A DNA stretch of 64,000 nt from Tsuneonella mangrovi (GTDB taxonomy: Bacteria > Pseudomonadota > Alphaproteobacteria > Sphingomonadales > Sphingomonadaceae). Under the pieces are notes generated by a model. It worked only from the letters and a program-made list of their open reading frames with translations. It made no database searches and was not told the origin of the DNA. Each line of letters opens with the position of its first letter. Within the stretch, counting starts at the first letter, position 1. A program made the translations under genes and the position numbers. Shown here in pieces: positions 37,783 through 46,529 of the stretch. The stretch covers positions 2,398,501-2,462,500 of the forward strand of contig NZ_CP022889.1 in assembly GCF_002269345.1 (NCBI RefSeq). Direction: 5' to 3'.

Positions 37783-38735
37783 CGCGCCACTAGCTGGGCG
37801 TGCGGAGCCTCTATGGCAAGGGCGGGATCGGTCTCGATCCGCACCTCTCGGCCCGTTCGGCGCGTGAGTTCGGAGAGCCACTCCGGCGTGAACCTGGCGG
37901 CGAGTGCCGGGTGGACCGTCAGCAAGGTCGCACCCGCTCCGTCGAGATGCTCGGCGCGGCGCAGGGCGAGCCTTGCTGCTGCCGCCGCTCGCGAGGTGGC
38001 CAGCCGGTGCAGCAGCGACGGCCCTTCGAGCCGGGCGACCAGTTGGACGAAACCGAAGCCGTTCATCGCGGTGCGCTCGTGCGGCCAGTCAGCCAGCGCC
38101 TTGGCCAATGCCTCGTCCACCGCGCGCCGACCGGCCTTGTCGGCGATCGTCGGAAAATCGATCCCGATCGAGCCGCCGAGATCGAACCAGCGCAGCGCCT
38201 GTGCGAGCGGTTCGACCGCAGCCAGCGCGAGTTCGCGTGCGGGCAGGTCGCCGTCGATGTCGATCACTGTCATCGCCGGGGTGACGGACAGCAGCAACGC
38301 GGCGCCATTGAAAGCGATCTCGCTCGAAGCGGCAGCGCTCCAGACTTCTTCCCAAAGTCCATCAGGAAACCGCCGGACCGTCTTGGAACTGCCGAATACG
38401 GTGTTGCTGCGATTCGCGTCGATCGTATCCGCTGGACGAGCAGCGGGGAGCTTGTAACGCCCGCGCTCGGCGATCGCGCCGCGTGTGACCACGAGGGGCA
38501 GTGTCGCCCCTTCCTGGGCATCGCGCGGCAGGCGATCGATCAGCACTTGCCGTCCGTCGGCGGTCTCTCCCACGCCCTGCGAAGCACCTGCTTCCTTGCG
38601 GACCAATTTCGCTTCGATGGGATCCTCGGCGCAGAATTCTCCTGGCCAGCGGACCTTTGCGGACAGCACCCTGTCGTCTTCGACCAGCAGCGCGCGCTGT
38701 TCTCCGATCCCGTCTTCGACGAGCCACTCAGGCAA
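37779..38735 (-). CDS. RNase E/G-like ribonuclease
   Basis: 318 aa from an unusual TTG at 38735 that overlaps the end of maf by 8 bases; no ATG is available at the homologous N-terminus (LPEWLVEDGIGEQRALLVE). It has AKLVRKEAGASQGV, AMTVIDIDGDLP (the metal Asp pair in the usual V-D-V-N/D context) and LGGSIGIDFPTI, in the style of the shortened RNase E/G catalytic core found next to maf and yacG in sphingomonads. It lacks the zinc-link and long C-terminal scaffold of true RNase E. It probably cleaves single-stranded RNA. Confidence 0.75.
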   Translation of the reverse strand: MPEWLVEDGIGEQRALLVEDDRVLSAKVRWPGEFCAEDPIEAKLVRKEAGASQGVGETADGRQVLIDRLPRDAQEGATLPLVVTRGAIAERGRYKLPAARPADTIDANRSNTVFGSSKTVRRFPDGLWEEVWSAAASSEIAFNGAALLLSVTPAMTVIDIDGDLPARELALAAVEPLAQALRWFDLGGSIGIDFPTIADKAGRRAVDEALAKALADWPHERTAMNGFGFVQLVARLEGPSLLHRLATSRAAAAARLALRRAEHLDGAGATLLTVHPALAARFTPEWLSELTRRTGREVRIETDPALAIEAPHAQLVAR

Positions 38736-39306
38736 TGGGAAATCCTGCGGCTCTAAGCAGCGCGCGGGTCTCGAAAAGCGGCAATCCGACAACGCCCGAA
38801 TGGCTGCCTTCGATCCACGCAACCAGCCCTTCGGCAGCGCCTTGGATCGCATATCCACCGGCCTTGCCGTGCCATTCGCCGCTGGCGAGATAGGCATCCA
38901 GCTCAGCGTCGGACAGCCGTTTGAAGCGTACGGTCGTCTCGCTCAAGCGCTCGCGAACAGTGCCATCGGGCCCGCGCAAGGCGATCGCCGACAGCACGCG
39001 GTGCCGCCGACCCGAAAGCAGTTCGAGGCACTGGCGCGCGGTTGCTTCGTCTTCCGCCTTGGGCAGGATGCGGCGACCGGCGGCGACAACTGTGTCTCCT
39101 GCCAGCACGAATGCGCTGTCTTCGGCGGCAGCTTCGGACTTCTCGCGCGCCATCCGGCGGGCATAATCGCGGGGCAGTTCGGCCTTGTGTGGCGTTTCGT
39201 CGATATCGGCAGGGGCGACGCGATCGGGGGTAATACCCAGCCGTGCGAGCAGTTCGCGCCGCCGGGGGCTGGCCGATGCGAGGACGAGTGTGGGGTTATC
39301 GGGCAC
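38728..39306 (-). CDS. maf: Maf-type nucleoside triphosphate pyrophosphatase
   Basis: 192 aa. It starts NPTLVLASASPRRRELLARLG, with FVLAGDTVVAAGRRILPK and GYAIQGAAEGLVAWIEGS, standard Maf motifs. The family hydrolyses non-canonical nucleotides such as dTTP/UTP analogues or m7GTP. It is the second gene after infA (21-base gap) and overlaps the RNase gene. Confidence 0.93.
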   Translation of the reverse strand: MPDNPTLVLASASPRRRELLARLGITPDRVAPADIDETPHKAELPRDYARRMAREKSEAAAEDSAFVLAGDTVVAAGRRILPKAEDEATARQCLELLSGRRHRVLSAIALRGPDGTVRERLSETTVRFKRLSDAELDAYLASGEWHGKAGGYAIQGAAEGLVAWIEGSHSGVVGLPLFETRALLRAAGFPIA

Positions 39307-39327
39307 CGGGCCGTCCGGCCGCGGCGC

Positions 39328-39573
39328 TTACTGCGGCCCCGGGCCGCCGCGTCCCGGCATGAAGCGGTAAGTGATGCGGCCCTTGGTCAGGTCGTAAGGG
39401 GTAAGCTCGACCAGCACTTCATCGCCAGTGAGCACGCGTATGCGGTTCTTTCGCATCTTGCCGGCGGTGTGGCCGAGGATCTCATGGCCATTTTCGAGCT
39501 CTACCCGGAACATCGCGTTGGGCAGCAGTTCGACCACCTTGCCGCGCATTTCGAGGAGTTCTTCTTTTGCCAT
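39328..39573 (-). CDS. infA: Translation initiation factor IF-1
   Basis: 81 aa. It begins [19 protein letters not shown] and has [20 protein letters not shown] and [13 protein letters not shown], the conserved S1-type OB fold. It binds the ribosomal A site during initiation. A 9-residue Gly/Pro tail extends it beyond the usual 72 residues. It heads the infA-maf-RNase-yacG unit. Confidence 0.97.
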   Translation of the reverse strand: MAKEELLEMRGKVVELLPNAMFRVELENGHEILGHTAGKMRKNRIRVLTGDEVLVELTPYDLTKGRITYRFMPGRGGPGPQ

Positions 39574-39814
39574 CTAGCCGTACGGCTCCTTCGGTTCGCA
39601 GTTGGGGTTCGGTTTCGTATTGGTCGCGGCCCATAGCCGTGCACTGCGCAAAAGGAAAGCGTTTGCCGCTGCGGCGAAATTGGCCCTGTTCAGCGCCGGG
39701 AAACAACCATGCGACAAAAAGTTACGCTTTGACCACTTGCCTCGAAGCGCTCGGATAGCCAGTTGCGCGATCAGGCGGAGACCACGCTCTATCATCGATG
39801 GAGGCTACGGCCAC

Positions 39815-42793
39815 TTGCGAATTCCAGCTACCTGCATTTCGCTGCTTGCGCTTGCTGCTGCCGGTGCGCCGGCTGCGGCCCAGGAAGCTGCGCCCTTGGC
39901 CGGCACCTCAGCCGCAGCTGCAGCGCCGAACCAGGCACCGGTCGATCCGGTCGATGAGATCATCGTTACTGCAACCCGAATTCCTGGCGAAGTAGTGACC
40001 GACGTTCCGCCGGTGGTCGAGCTCAACGAGCAGGATATCGCCGCCTACGGAGCTTCGTCGATCGACGACTTGATCGGCCAACTCTCCGCCGAAACCAGCT
40101 CGGGCAGGGGCCGTGGCGGGCAACCGATCATCCTCATCAATGGCCAGCGGATTGCCAATTTCCGCGAGTTTCGCCGCTATCCGCCCGAAGCAATCCGCAA
40201 GGTGCAGGTCCTGCCCGAAGAAGTCGCACTCAAGTATGGCTATCCGCCCGACGCGCGAGTGATCAACATCATCCTCAAGCCCGATTTCGCCAGCAAGGAT
40301 GTCGAGCTCGAATTCGGGATGCCTCCGCGCGGCGGGACCAGCACGACCCAGCTGCAGGGATCGATGCTCAAGATCGCCGGACCGAACCGGTTCAATGCCA
40401 GCGGCGAGTACACCACCACCAGCCCGCTGACCGAGGCCGAGCGCGGAGTGGTTCAGTCGCCGGACAGCGTGCCGACCGTCGCGACCGACCCGAACCCGGC
40501 GGATTTCCGCACACTGGTGGCAAACGACAAGAAGCTCGAGGGCAACCTCACCTGGACCAAGGGCCTTGGGCAGGACGGGCTGGGCGGGCAGTTCACACTC
40601 AACGGGCAGGTCCTGCACGACATCACGCGCTCGCTGTCGGGCCTCGATACCGTCCTGCTGACCGATCCGTCAGGCAAGACCGCGCTGCGTACGCTCGATG
40701 CCAATCCGATCATGCGGCGTACCCGGTCCGATACCTATTCGCTCGGCGCATCGTTCAACAAGGCGTTTGGCGGCTGGCAGTTTCAATCGACACTCGATGC
40801 TGTCAAGGGCGTGAGCGAGAGCGCTATCGACCGGCGGCGCGACACCAGCGCACTGGTCGCCGATGCCGCTGCAGGGACGCTGGCGATCGACGGACCGCTC
40901 CCTGCCGTCGCGGGCGCAGGCATCGATACCGCGACGAGCAATACCTACAGTATCGACTCGCAAACGACATTGATCGGCCATCCCGTTTCGCTTCCGGCAG
41001 GCGATATCGGCGTGACGCTGAAGGGTGGTTACAAGCTCAACGGGATCGAAAGCAGCGATACCCGAAGCGTTGGCGCGGATGTGTCGCTCGATCGCCGCAG
41101 GACAAGCGGAGAGCTTACGTTCGCCGTCCCGATCACCAGCAGGCGCAACGGATTCGGCGATGCCATCGGCGATGTCACGCTCAATCTCGCGGGCGGGGTC
41201 GACAAGGTCTCCGACTTCGGCACGCTGTGGAATTACACGGCGGGTTTGGTGTGGAACCCGACCGATCGACTGGGGTTGCAGGCGACGCGGATCATGCAGG
41301 AAATCGCGCCCGGCCTGTCCCAGCTCGGCAATCCGGCGATCACCACCTATAACGTTCCGATCTACGATTTCACCTCCGGACAAACTGTGCTGGCGACCGT
41401 GACCAGCGGCGGCAATCCGGACCTCAAGGCCGAAACCCAGCGCGACTGGAAGCTTTCGGCCAACTACGATCTCGACATAGCCGAACGCGCAAGCTTCCGG
41501 ATCGAGTACTTCCATAACCACTCGACCAATACGACCAACTCCTTCCCTTTGTTGACGCCTGCGATCGAAGCGGCGTTTCCGGGGCGTGTGACCCGGGCGA
41601 ACGACGGCACATTGCTGGCGATCGACCAGCGTCCGGTGACATTTGCCGACGAGAGCAGTTCGCGGATTCGCTATGGTTTCAATATCTTCGGGCGTTTCGG
41701 CAAGGCGAACGCACAGGGGCAGGGCCGGGGCGGCTCCGATGACCGCCCGGCTCCCCCACCGCCGCCTCCTGCCGCAGCTGGCGGCCCGCCGGCGGCAGCA
41801 CCTCCTGTCGGCGGCGCGTTCGATCCCGCGCGGTTCGAGGCGATGCGGGCGAAGTTCTGCGCCACTCCGGTGGGCCAGACCCCGGACATTTCGCAACTGC
41901 CCGACCGCATGCAGCAGCGCCTGAAAGGCGAGGACGGCCAGGTCGATCCGGCCAAAGTCGCTGAAATGCGCCAGCGGTTCTGTGCGGCCGATGGCGCGAA
42001 CGGTCGTCCAAGGTTCGATCCCGAGCGGTTCGCCAAGGTGCGGGCAGCGCTGTGCCCCGATCCGGGCAAGGAGCCGGACCTGAGCATCCTACCGCCTGAA
42101 GCACTCGACCGGCTCAAGGGGTCCGATGGCAAGATCGATCCCGCGAGGCTCAAGGCGTTGCAGGCGCGGCTTTGCTCGATGCCGATGCCAGGCGCACAGG
42201 GCGGAGCCGGGCAGTCCGGTCCACGTAGCGAAGGCTCGGCCAATAGCGATGGGAACGGTCGCGGCGGCGGCATGCTCCCGTTCGGGCGGCGCGGGAACGG
42301 CCAGGGACGCTGGATGCTTTCGCTCTATCATACGGTGGAGCTGACCAACCGGATCCTTGTCGCGCCCGGCGGTCCGGAACTCGACCAGCTCAATGGCGAT
42401 GCCACCGGCAGCGGCGGCGTGCCGCGTCACAAGATCGAACTCGAGGGCGGCTTGTTCAAGAGCGGCATCGGTGGGCGCGTATCGGCAAACTGGCAAAGTG
42501 CGACGACTGTGAACGGGAGCGGCCTTCCCGGTTCGAGCGACCTGCATTTCGGTAGCCTGGCAACCTTCAATTTGCGCATGTTCGTCGACCTCTCGCAGCA
42601 GCGCTGGCTGACCGGAGGCGGCGACGATGCAGGATTCTGGAAGGGTGCGCGGTTCTCGTTAAGGGTCAACAACCTGTTCGACGCGCGCCAACGAGTGACC
42701 GACGGCAGCGGAGCAGTTCCGCTAAGCTACCAGCCTGCCTTGATCGACCCAGTGGGCCGGTTCGTCGAGGTCGAATTCCGCAAGATGTTCTGA
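39815..42793 (+). CDS. TonB-dependent receptor-like outer membrane protein with Cys-repeat insert
   Basis: About 992 aa. I chose TTG at 39815, 10 bases after GGAGG, because it opens a clean signal peptide (LRIPATCISLLALAAAG...AAAQ); the frame further upstream is not coding. A TonB-box-like DEIIVTATR precedes a short plug (GQPIILINGQRIANFREF, ALKYGYPPDARVINIILK). A 22-strand-type barrel follows, ending FVEVEFRKMF. Between barrel strands, about residues 630-800, sits a Pro-rich linker and four FDPxR...C units, unlike ordinary receptors. The ligand is unknown. Its neighbours, infA on one side and mipZ on the other, give no hint. Confidence 0.82.
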   Translation: MRIPATCISLLALAAAGAPAAAQEAAPLAGTSAAAAAPNQAPVDPVDEIIVTATRIPGEVVTDVPPVVELNEQDIAAYGASSIDDLIGQLSAETSSGRGRGGQPIILINGQRIANFREFRRYPPEAIRKVQVLPEEVALKYGYPPDARVINIILKPDFASKDVELEFGMPPRGGTSTTQLQGSMLKIAGPNRFNASGEYTTTSPLTEAERGVVQSPDSVPTVATDPNPADFRTLVANDKKLEGNLTWTKGLGQDGLGGQFTLNGQVLHDITRSLSGLDTVLLTDPSGKTALRTLDANPIMRRTRSDTYSLGASFNKAFGGWQFQSTLDAVKGVSESAIDRRRDTSALVADAAAGTLAIDGPLPAVAGAGIDTATSNTYSIDSQTTLIGHPVSLPAGDIGVTLKGGYKLNGIESSDTRSVGADVSLDRRRTSGELTFAVPITSRRNGFGDAIGDVTLNLAGGVDKVSDFGTLWNYTAGLVWNPTDRLGLQATRIMQEIAPGLSQLGNPAITTYNVPIYDFTSGQTVLATVTSGGNPDLKAETQRDWKLSANYDLDIAERASFRIEYFHNHSTNTTNSFPLLTPAIEAAFPGRVTRANDGTLLAIDQRPVTFADESSSRIRYGFNIFGRFGKANAQGQGRGGSDDRPAPPPPPPAAAGGPPAAAPPVGGAFDPARFEAMRAKFCATPVGQTPDISQLPDRMQQRLKGEDGQVDPAKVAEMRQRFCAADGANGRPRFDPERFAKVRAALCPDPGKEPDLSILPPEALDRLKGSDGKIDPARLKALQARLCSMPMPGAQGGAGQSGPRSEGSANSDGNGRGGGMLPFGRRGNGQGRWMLSLYHTVELTNRILVAPGGPELDQLNGDATGSGGVPRHKIELEGGLFKSGIGGRVSANWQSATTVNGSGLPGSSDLHFGSLATFNLRMFVDLSQQRWLTGGGDDAGFWKGARFSLRVNNLFDARQRVTDGSGAVPLSYQPALIDPVGRFVEVEFRKMF

Positions 42794-42808
42794 TCCGGAG
42801 GGCGCAGT

Positions 42809-42831
42809 GGACCGGGCGAGGTGCCCGGTCC
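42809..42831 (+). terminator. Strong hairpin after the TonB receptor gene
   Basis: GGACCGGGC (42809-42817) and GCCCGGTCC (42823-42831) are a perfect 9-bp stem with loop GAGGT, starting 15 bases after the stop codon. It lacks a T run, so it may stabilise the 3' end or work with Rho. Confidence 0.5.
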
Positions 42832-42961
42832 GTGCACTGACGGGTCTTCGATGGCCGTTGGCCCCCGTCGGCGTGTGCGGTCGTGGGTTTGCCACGCCAA
42901 GGCAATGCACGACTTGCATTGGCAGGTCCGGTCTTTGGGATGGAACGGGCAGTAAGCGCGA

Positions 42962-43966
42962 TCAGCCGACCGCGGCCGCCTTCCTGGGAGCTTCGACCCG
43001 CTGCGGAGTGAGGAATTCCTGCAATGCCTTCACATAGTTGGCGCGGGTCCGGCCTTGTATCCGCACGCGACGCTCCGCTGCCGCCTCGACAGGGTGACCG
43101 GGCTTATGGGGGAGGTCGAAACTGTCGACCAGGCGCGCGATTTCCCTGCTGTCGCCGGTGCGCGTGTTGCTGAGCTGCGGCAAGTGCTTGAGGTCGGTCG
43201 TCGCGAGCCCGAACTGCAGCAAGCCGCGATAGGCGACTCGTTCGCGCAAGCCGTCAACCACTCGAATCCCATATGCACCTGACAATTGGGCGATTGCGGC
43301 ATCGATGCGCGCGAGTTGGGCGGTCTCGGCGGTTCTGACCCGGTTCTTGGCAACGACCCAATCTGCCAGCGCAATGTCTCGGCGGGCCTGCTCTTCGCGC
43401 AAGTCGATGACCGTGCGGGTGAACGCGCTCGGTTCGCGCAAGCGGCGCGTCACCGGGTCGAAGTGACCCAATCCGTCGAGGTCGAAGTACGACGCGTTGA
43501 TCGGCGTCACCAGCGTATCGGCGATAGCGATCGCGCGGCGCACGATCGGCAAGTCGCGGCCGGGGGCATCGATCACGATCACGTCGCAGCCGCTCCCGAG
43601 CCGGGCGATTTCCTGCTGGACGATCGCGCTGCAATTGCTTTCGATCCGGCACGCGCGGACTTCGGGTAACCGGGTGCCGAGGCACCGGGCAGTCGCCTGC
43701 CGTGTCTCCAGCGTCCGCGCGAGGCTGCCCTGGCGCGCGTCTAGGTCGATTGCGAGGACCGACATCCCGCGCGAGGCGAGCGCGACGCAGGTATGGAAGG
43801 CCATCGTGGTCTTGCCCACGCCGCCCTTTTCGTTGGCGAAGGTCACTACGTGGCCGTGCGGATTGCGGTGGCGATCGATCTCGTCGAGAACCCGCGAAGG
43901 GGATTCCCCGTTGGTGTACGGTTCGCGGCCAATTCCCGCGCGCTCGGCAAAATCGTCTGGTTTCAT
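42962..43966 (-). CDS. mipZ: MipZ-like ParA-family ATPase (division-site positioning)
   Basis: 334 aa from ATG at 43966 (an in-frame GTG at 43993 is possible). A 40-residue N-terminal extension precedes the deviant Walker A in VTFANEKGGVGKTTMAFHT. DLDARQGSLARTLETR, VIVIDAPGRDLPIVRRAIAIADTL, TPINASYFDLDGLGHFDP and LADWVVAKNRVR match MipZ rather than plasmid ParA. MipZ forms a gradient from the poles through ParB and keeps FtsZ at midcell. At 334 aa it is longer than Caulobacter MipZ because of both termini. Tandem DnaA boxes and a CtrA-like motif lie upstream. Confidence 0.78.
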   Translation of the reverse strand: MKPDDFAERAGIGREPYTNGESPSRVLDEIDRHRNPHGHVVTFANEKGGVGKTTMAFHTCVALASRGMSVLAIDLDARQGSLARTLETRQATARCLGTRLPEVRACRIESNCSAIVQQEIARLGSGCDVIVIDAPGRDLPIVRRAIAIADTLVTPINASYFDLDGLGHFDPVTRRLREPSAFTRTVIDLREEQARRDIALADWVVAKNRVRTAETAQLARIDAAIAQLSGAYGIRVVDGLRERVAYRGLLQFGLATTDLKHLPQLSNTRTGDSREIARLVDSFDLPHKPGHPVEAAAERRVRIQGRTRANYVKALQEFLTPQRVEAPRKAAAVG

Positions 43967-44026
43967 TGCGACCCACCCCGGTATGCGAATCACTTCACAA
44001 TGGACACATTCTTCCGCGAAAGTGAC

Positions 44027-44104
44027 TTATCCACAAGTTATTCACCTTGCCAAACACAGGCAACCGGACGTTAACCATACTAGGGTTTTGAATTCGTTAA
44101 CGAA
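44027..44104 (-). promoter_or_regulatory. DnaA boxes, CtrA-like motif and palindrome upstream of mipZ
   Basis: On the plus strand TTATCCACA (44027-44035) is a perfect DnaA box, followed after 2 bases by TTATTCACC (44038-44046, one mismatch). TTAACCAT (44071-44078) resembles a CtrA site, and TTCGTTAACGAA (44093-44104) is a perfect 12-bp palindrome. A GANTC methylation site (GAATC, 43987-43991) also lies in the region. All are within about 140 bases of the mipZ start. Confidence 0.55.
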
Positions 44105-44196
44105 GAATATCGCCGCGAAGGCCCGCCGACCCGAACTGGGCACTGGAGCCTTGCGGCCAGTCCAGAGGGCTACCCGCCTTTCTTGCGCAGTGATCG

Positions 44197-44982
44197 CTAG
44201 TGGAGCCGTGTCTTCGGGAACGCAAAGGCGCACAGGCCTTTCGCTTCGAACGGATGCCAGTCTCCGTCAGCCTGGGCCAGCCGGTCGGCCAGCGCGAACA
44301 TCACCGAGGGGTTTACGCCGAGGCCGATATGGCTTGCATAGACTTCGATATTCTCGGTCTGCGCATGATCGCCAGGATGCTGGACCGACCCGCGCCAGTG
44401 GACCACGCCATCGCCGCGAGTGAGGATCGAGGTCGTCGGTACCGGCGGCGCTTCCGCCAGTTGGCGAAAATCGCCTTTGCGGATCGGCTCGGGTTCGCGC
44501 CCATTGAGGTATTCGAATAGCCGCCGCGCGTTGGTGTGATTGCGGTCGTCGCTGATCGGACTACCGAGCGTAATCACCTGGCGGACCTTGTCGGGCATCT
44601 TCTTCGCTAATTCGCGCGCAAAGACTCCGCCAAGGCTCCAGCCGACGATCGAAACCTTGCCTCCCGTGCGATCGTAGAGCGCTTCGACGCAGCACATCAT
44701 CTCTTCGACCCGCGCATCGTCGACTCGCACGTTGCGCCCGAGGTTCCAGCCTTCGACCACGTAACCGAGCTGCCCCAGCAGGCGGCGCATAGGCCCGGTC
44801 GAGGTATCGCTGGCGAGGAAACCGGGCAGCACCAGCACGCCGTGGCCATCGCCCTTGGGGAGCGCGCCCATCAGCGGGCGCATCGCGAGGAATGCGGCGA
44901 ATTCGCCCATTGCGCGGCCCGGCTCGGTAATTGCCAGCAGGCGGCTGGGCGGTCGCGCAGTATCTGCAGCGGCAGTGGTCAT
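44197..44982 (-). CDS. Alpha/beta-hydrolase (esterase/lipase-like)
   Basis: 261 aa. GVLVLPGFLASDTSTGPMRRLL supplies the oxyanion region, VSIVGWSLGGVFAREL the nucleophile elbow (Ser in GWSLG), LTRGDGVVHW the Asp region and ASHIGLGVNPSV the catalytic His. The overall look is that of triacylglycerol or cofactor-independent lipase relatives. It is translationally coupled (4-base overlap) downstream of the wax-ester synthase gene, which suggests it hydrolyses a lipid made or stored by that enzyme (inference). Confidence 0.8.
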   Translation of the reverse strand: MTTAAADTARPPSRLLAITEPGRAMGEFAAFLAMRPLMGALPKGDGHGVLVLPGFLASDTSTGPMRRLLGQLGYVVEGWNLGRNVRVDDARVEEMMCCVEALYDRTGGKVSIVGWSLGGVFARELAKKMPDKVRQVITLGSPISDDRNHTNARRLFEYLNGREPEPIRKGDFRQLAEAPPVPTTSILTRGDGVVHWRGSVQHPGDHAQTENIEVYASHIGLGVNPSVMFALADRLAQADGDWHPFEAKGLCAFAFPKTRLH

Positions 44983-46529
44983 CTCTTGTTGCTCCCGGTC
45001 TTTTTTGTGCGCGAAGTCGTGCGCTTCGCCTTGGTTGTCTTGGGCGCTGCCTTCTTCGGCGCAGCACGGCGCTTTACGGGCTTTTCAGCCGGTTTCGGTG
45101 TATCGCCTGCGGCTCGAGCGGCATCGCGCAATTCCTCGAAACTTTGCTCGATACACTGTGCGTAGAATTCTGGATCGGGCATCAATTCGCGGCAAGCGGT
45201 GAAGCTGATCGTGGCCTCGTCGGTATACGACTGGACGACGTGGGCAAGGCCCATCCCGTCGGTCAGGCAAACGAGGCCCATCATGCTTTCAAGCCTCGCC
45301 CCGGTCGAATAGATCGGAACCGGCGGGCCTGGCACATTTGTGACGACGGTCGAGAAAATCGGCCCCACGCCGCGGTTGGCGAGGCCGAGGCGGGTATAGA
45401 GCTGCGCGCCGAGGCTCATCCACAACGCCGGACTGACCTTGCTCGCTTCGGTCATGTTGCGCGCGCCGATCGCTTCGGTCATCGCCTTCGAATTGGTGGT
45501 TTTCGAATGGACGTAGGCCAGCCGCTCGACCGGATCCTCGATATGCGTCCCGAGCGGCGCGACCATCGCCGCGACCTGGTTGCCCATGTCGCCTTTTTCG
45601 GACTTCGAGCGGACCGAGATTGGTGCCATCGCGGTCAGCGTCTTGTCGGGCAGGTCGTCCTTGGCCAGCAGATACTTGCGCATCGCCCCGCCAATGATCG
45701 CGAGGAACACGTCGTTTACCTTGCATCCGGGCGCAAGCGCACGGATCGCCTTGATATCGGCCAGCGGAACGCTGCGGCCTTCGACCACCCTGTGCGCCGA
45801 GATGACCTTGTTGAACCGGGTCTTCGCGCCGAGCATCTCGCCCGAGACCTTGAATTCCTTGGCCACCAGGCCCTTCAGCGCCTTGGCAATCCCCGGCGCC
45901 GCCTTGGCCGCGACTTCGAGCTGCTTCATCGGGTTGGTGACCGCGTTGAAGTAGCTTTTGCCGAGCAGTTCGGCGGGGTTGGGCAGCTTGTCCGGCTTCC
46001 AGGTATCGGGCTCACTGGGCGGCGGCTCGTTCGGATCGAGCGTGTGCATCGCCTCCATCAGGTCGATACCGCTCATCCCGTCGATCGCCGCGTGGTGGAC
46101 CTTGGTCACCATCCCGAAGCAGCCCTTTGGCAATCCCTCGATCCCGTCGAGCCCTTCGACGACGGTGAATTCCCACGGCGGGCGGGTGAGGTCGAGCGGG
46201 CGGGCGAAGATCCGCGCAGCCTGGATGCACAGCTGCCGCCAGTCGCCCGGTTGCGGCAACGCGACGTGGCGTACGTGGTATTCGAGGTCGAAGTCCGGAT
46301 CCTCGATCCAGTAGGGATAATCGAGGTCGAACGGTACCCGCACCAGCCGCTGACGGATCGTCCGGCTGAGCTGCATCCGGCTTTCGAAGAAAGCGAGGAT
46401 ATCCTTGAAGCGGACGAAGCCGCCCGGCGCAGTTGCAGGGTTGTAAATCAGGATCGACCCGATGTGCATCGGGGAGTTCTTCGTCTCCAACGCGACGAAG
46501 CTCGCATCCATCCCTTGCAATTGGCGCAA
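44979..46529 (-). CDS. Wax-ester synthase/diacylglycerol acyltransferase (WS/DGAT) with Lys-rich tail
   Basis: 516 aa. The catalytic motif HHAAIDG (in TKVHHAAIDGMSGIDL) and PLDLTRPPWEF, plus the late TNVPGPPVPIYSTGARL, identify a WS/DGAT that esterifies acyl-CoA to alcohols or diacylglycerol at the inner face of the membrane. I place the start at TTG 46529, 6 bases after AGGAGG; this gives MRQLQGMDASFVALE, the family's normal opening. ATG 46535 directly abuts the ribosome site. The last 45 residues are Lys/Ala/Pro/Thr-rich (PVKRRAAPKKAAPK...), like histone H1 tails. It overlaps the hydrolase gene by 4 bases. Confidence 0.86.
   Translation of the reverse strand: MRQLQGMDASFVALETKNSPMHIGSILIYNPATAPGGFVRFKDILAFFESRMQLSRTIRQRLVRVPFDLDYPYWIEDPDFDLEYHVRHVALPQPGDWRQLCIQAARIFARPLDLTRPPWEFTVVEGLDGIEGLPKGCFGMVTKVHHAAIDGMSGIDLMEAMHTLDPNEPPPSEPDTWKPDKLPNPAELLGKSYFNAVTNPMKQLEVAAKAAPGIAKALKGLVAKEFKVSGEMLGAKTRFNKVISAHRVVEGRSVPLADIKAIRALAPGCKVNDVFLAIIGGAMRKYLLAKDDLPDKTLTAMAPISVRSKSEKGDMGNQVAAMVAPLGTHIEDPVERLAYVHSKTTNSKAMTEAIGARNMTEASKVSPALWMSLGAQLYTRLGLANRGVGPIFSTVVTNVPGPPVPIYSTGARLESMMGLVCLTDGMGLAHVVQSYTDEATISFTACRELMPDPEFYAQCIEQSFEELRDAARAAGDTPKPAEKPVKRRAAPKKAAPKTTKAKRTTSRTKKTGSNKR

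Noticed and set aside
41740-42280. Possible assembly error or frameshift in the TonB receptor insert
   Set aside because: The frame stays open, the repeats are in register with each other, and barrel sequence resumes after the insert, so it looks like genuine coding sequence.
44027-44046. Replication origin at the DnaA boxes
   Set aside because: Only two boxes, no AT-rich unwinding stretch and no dnaA/hemE/parAB gene context; a regulatory role fits better.
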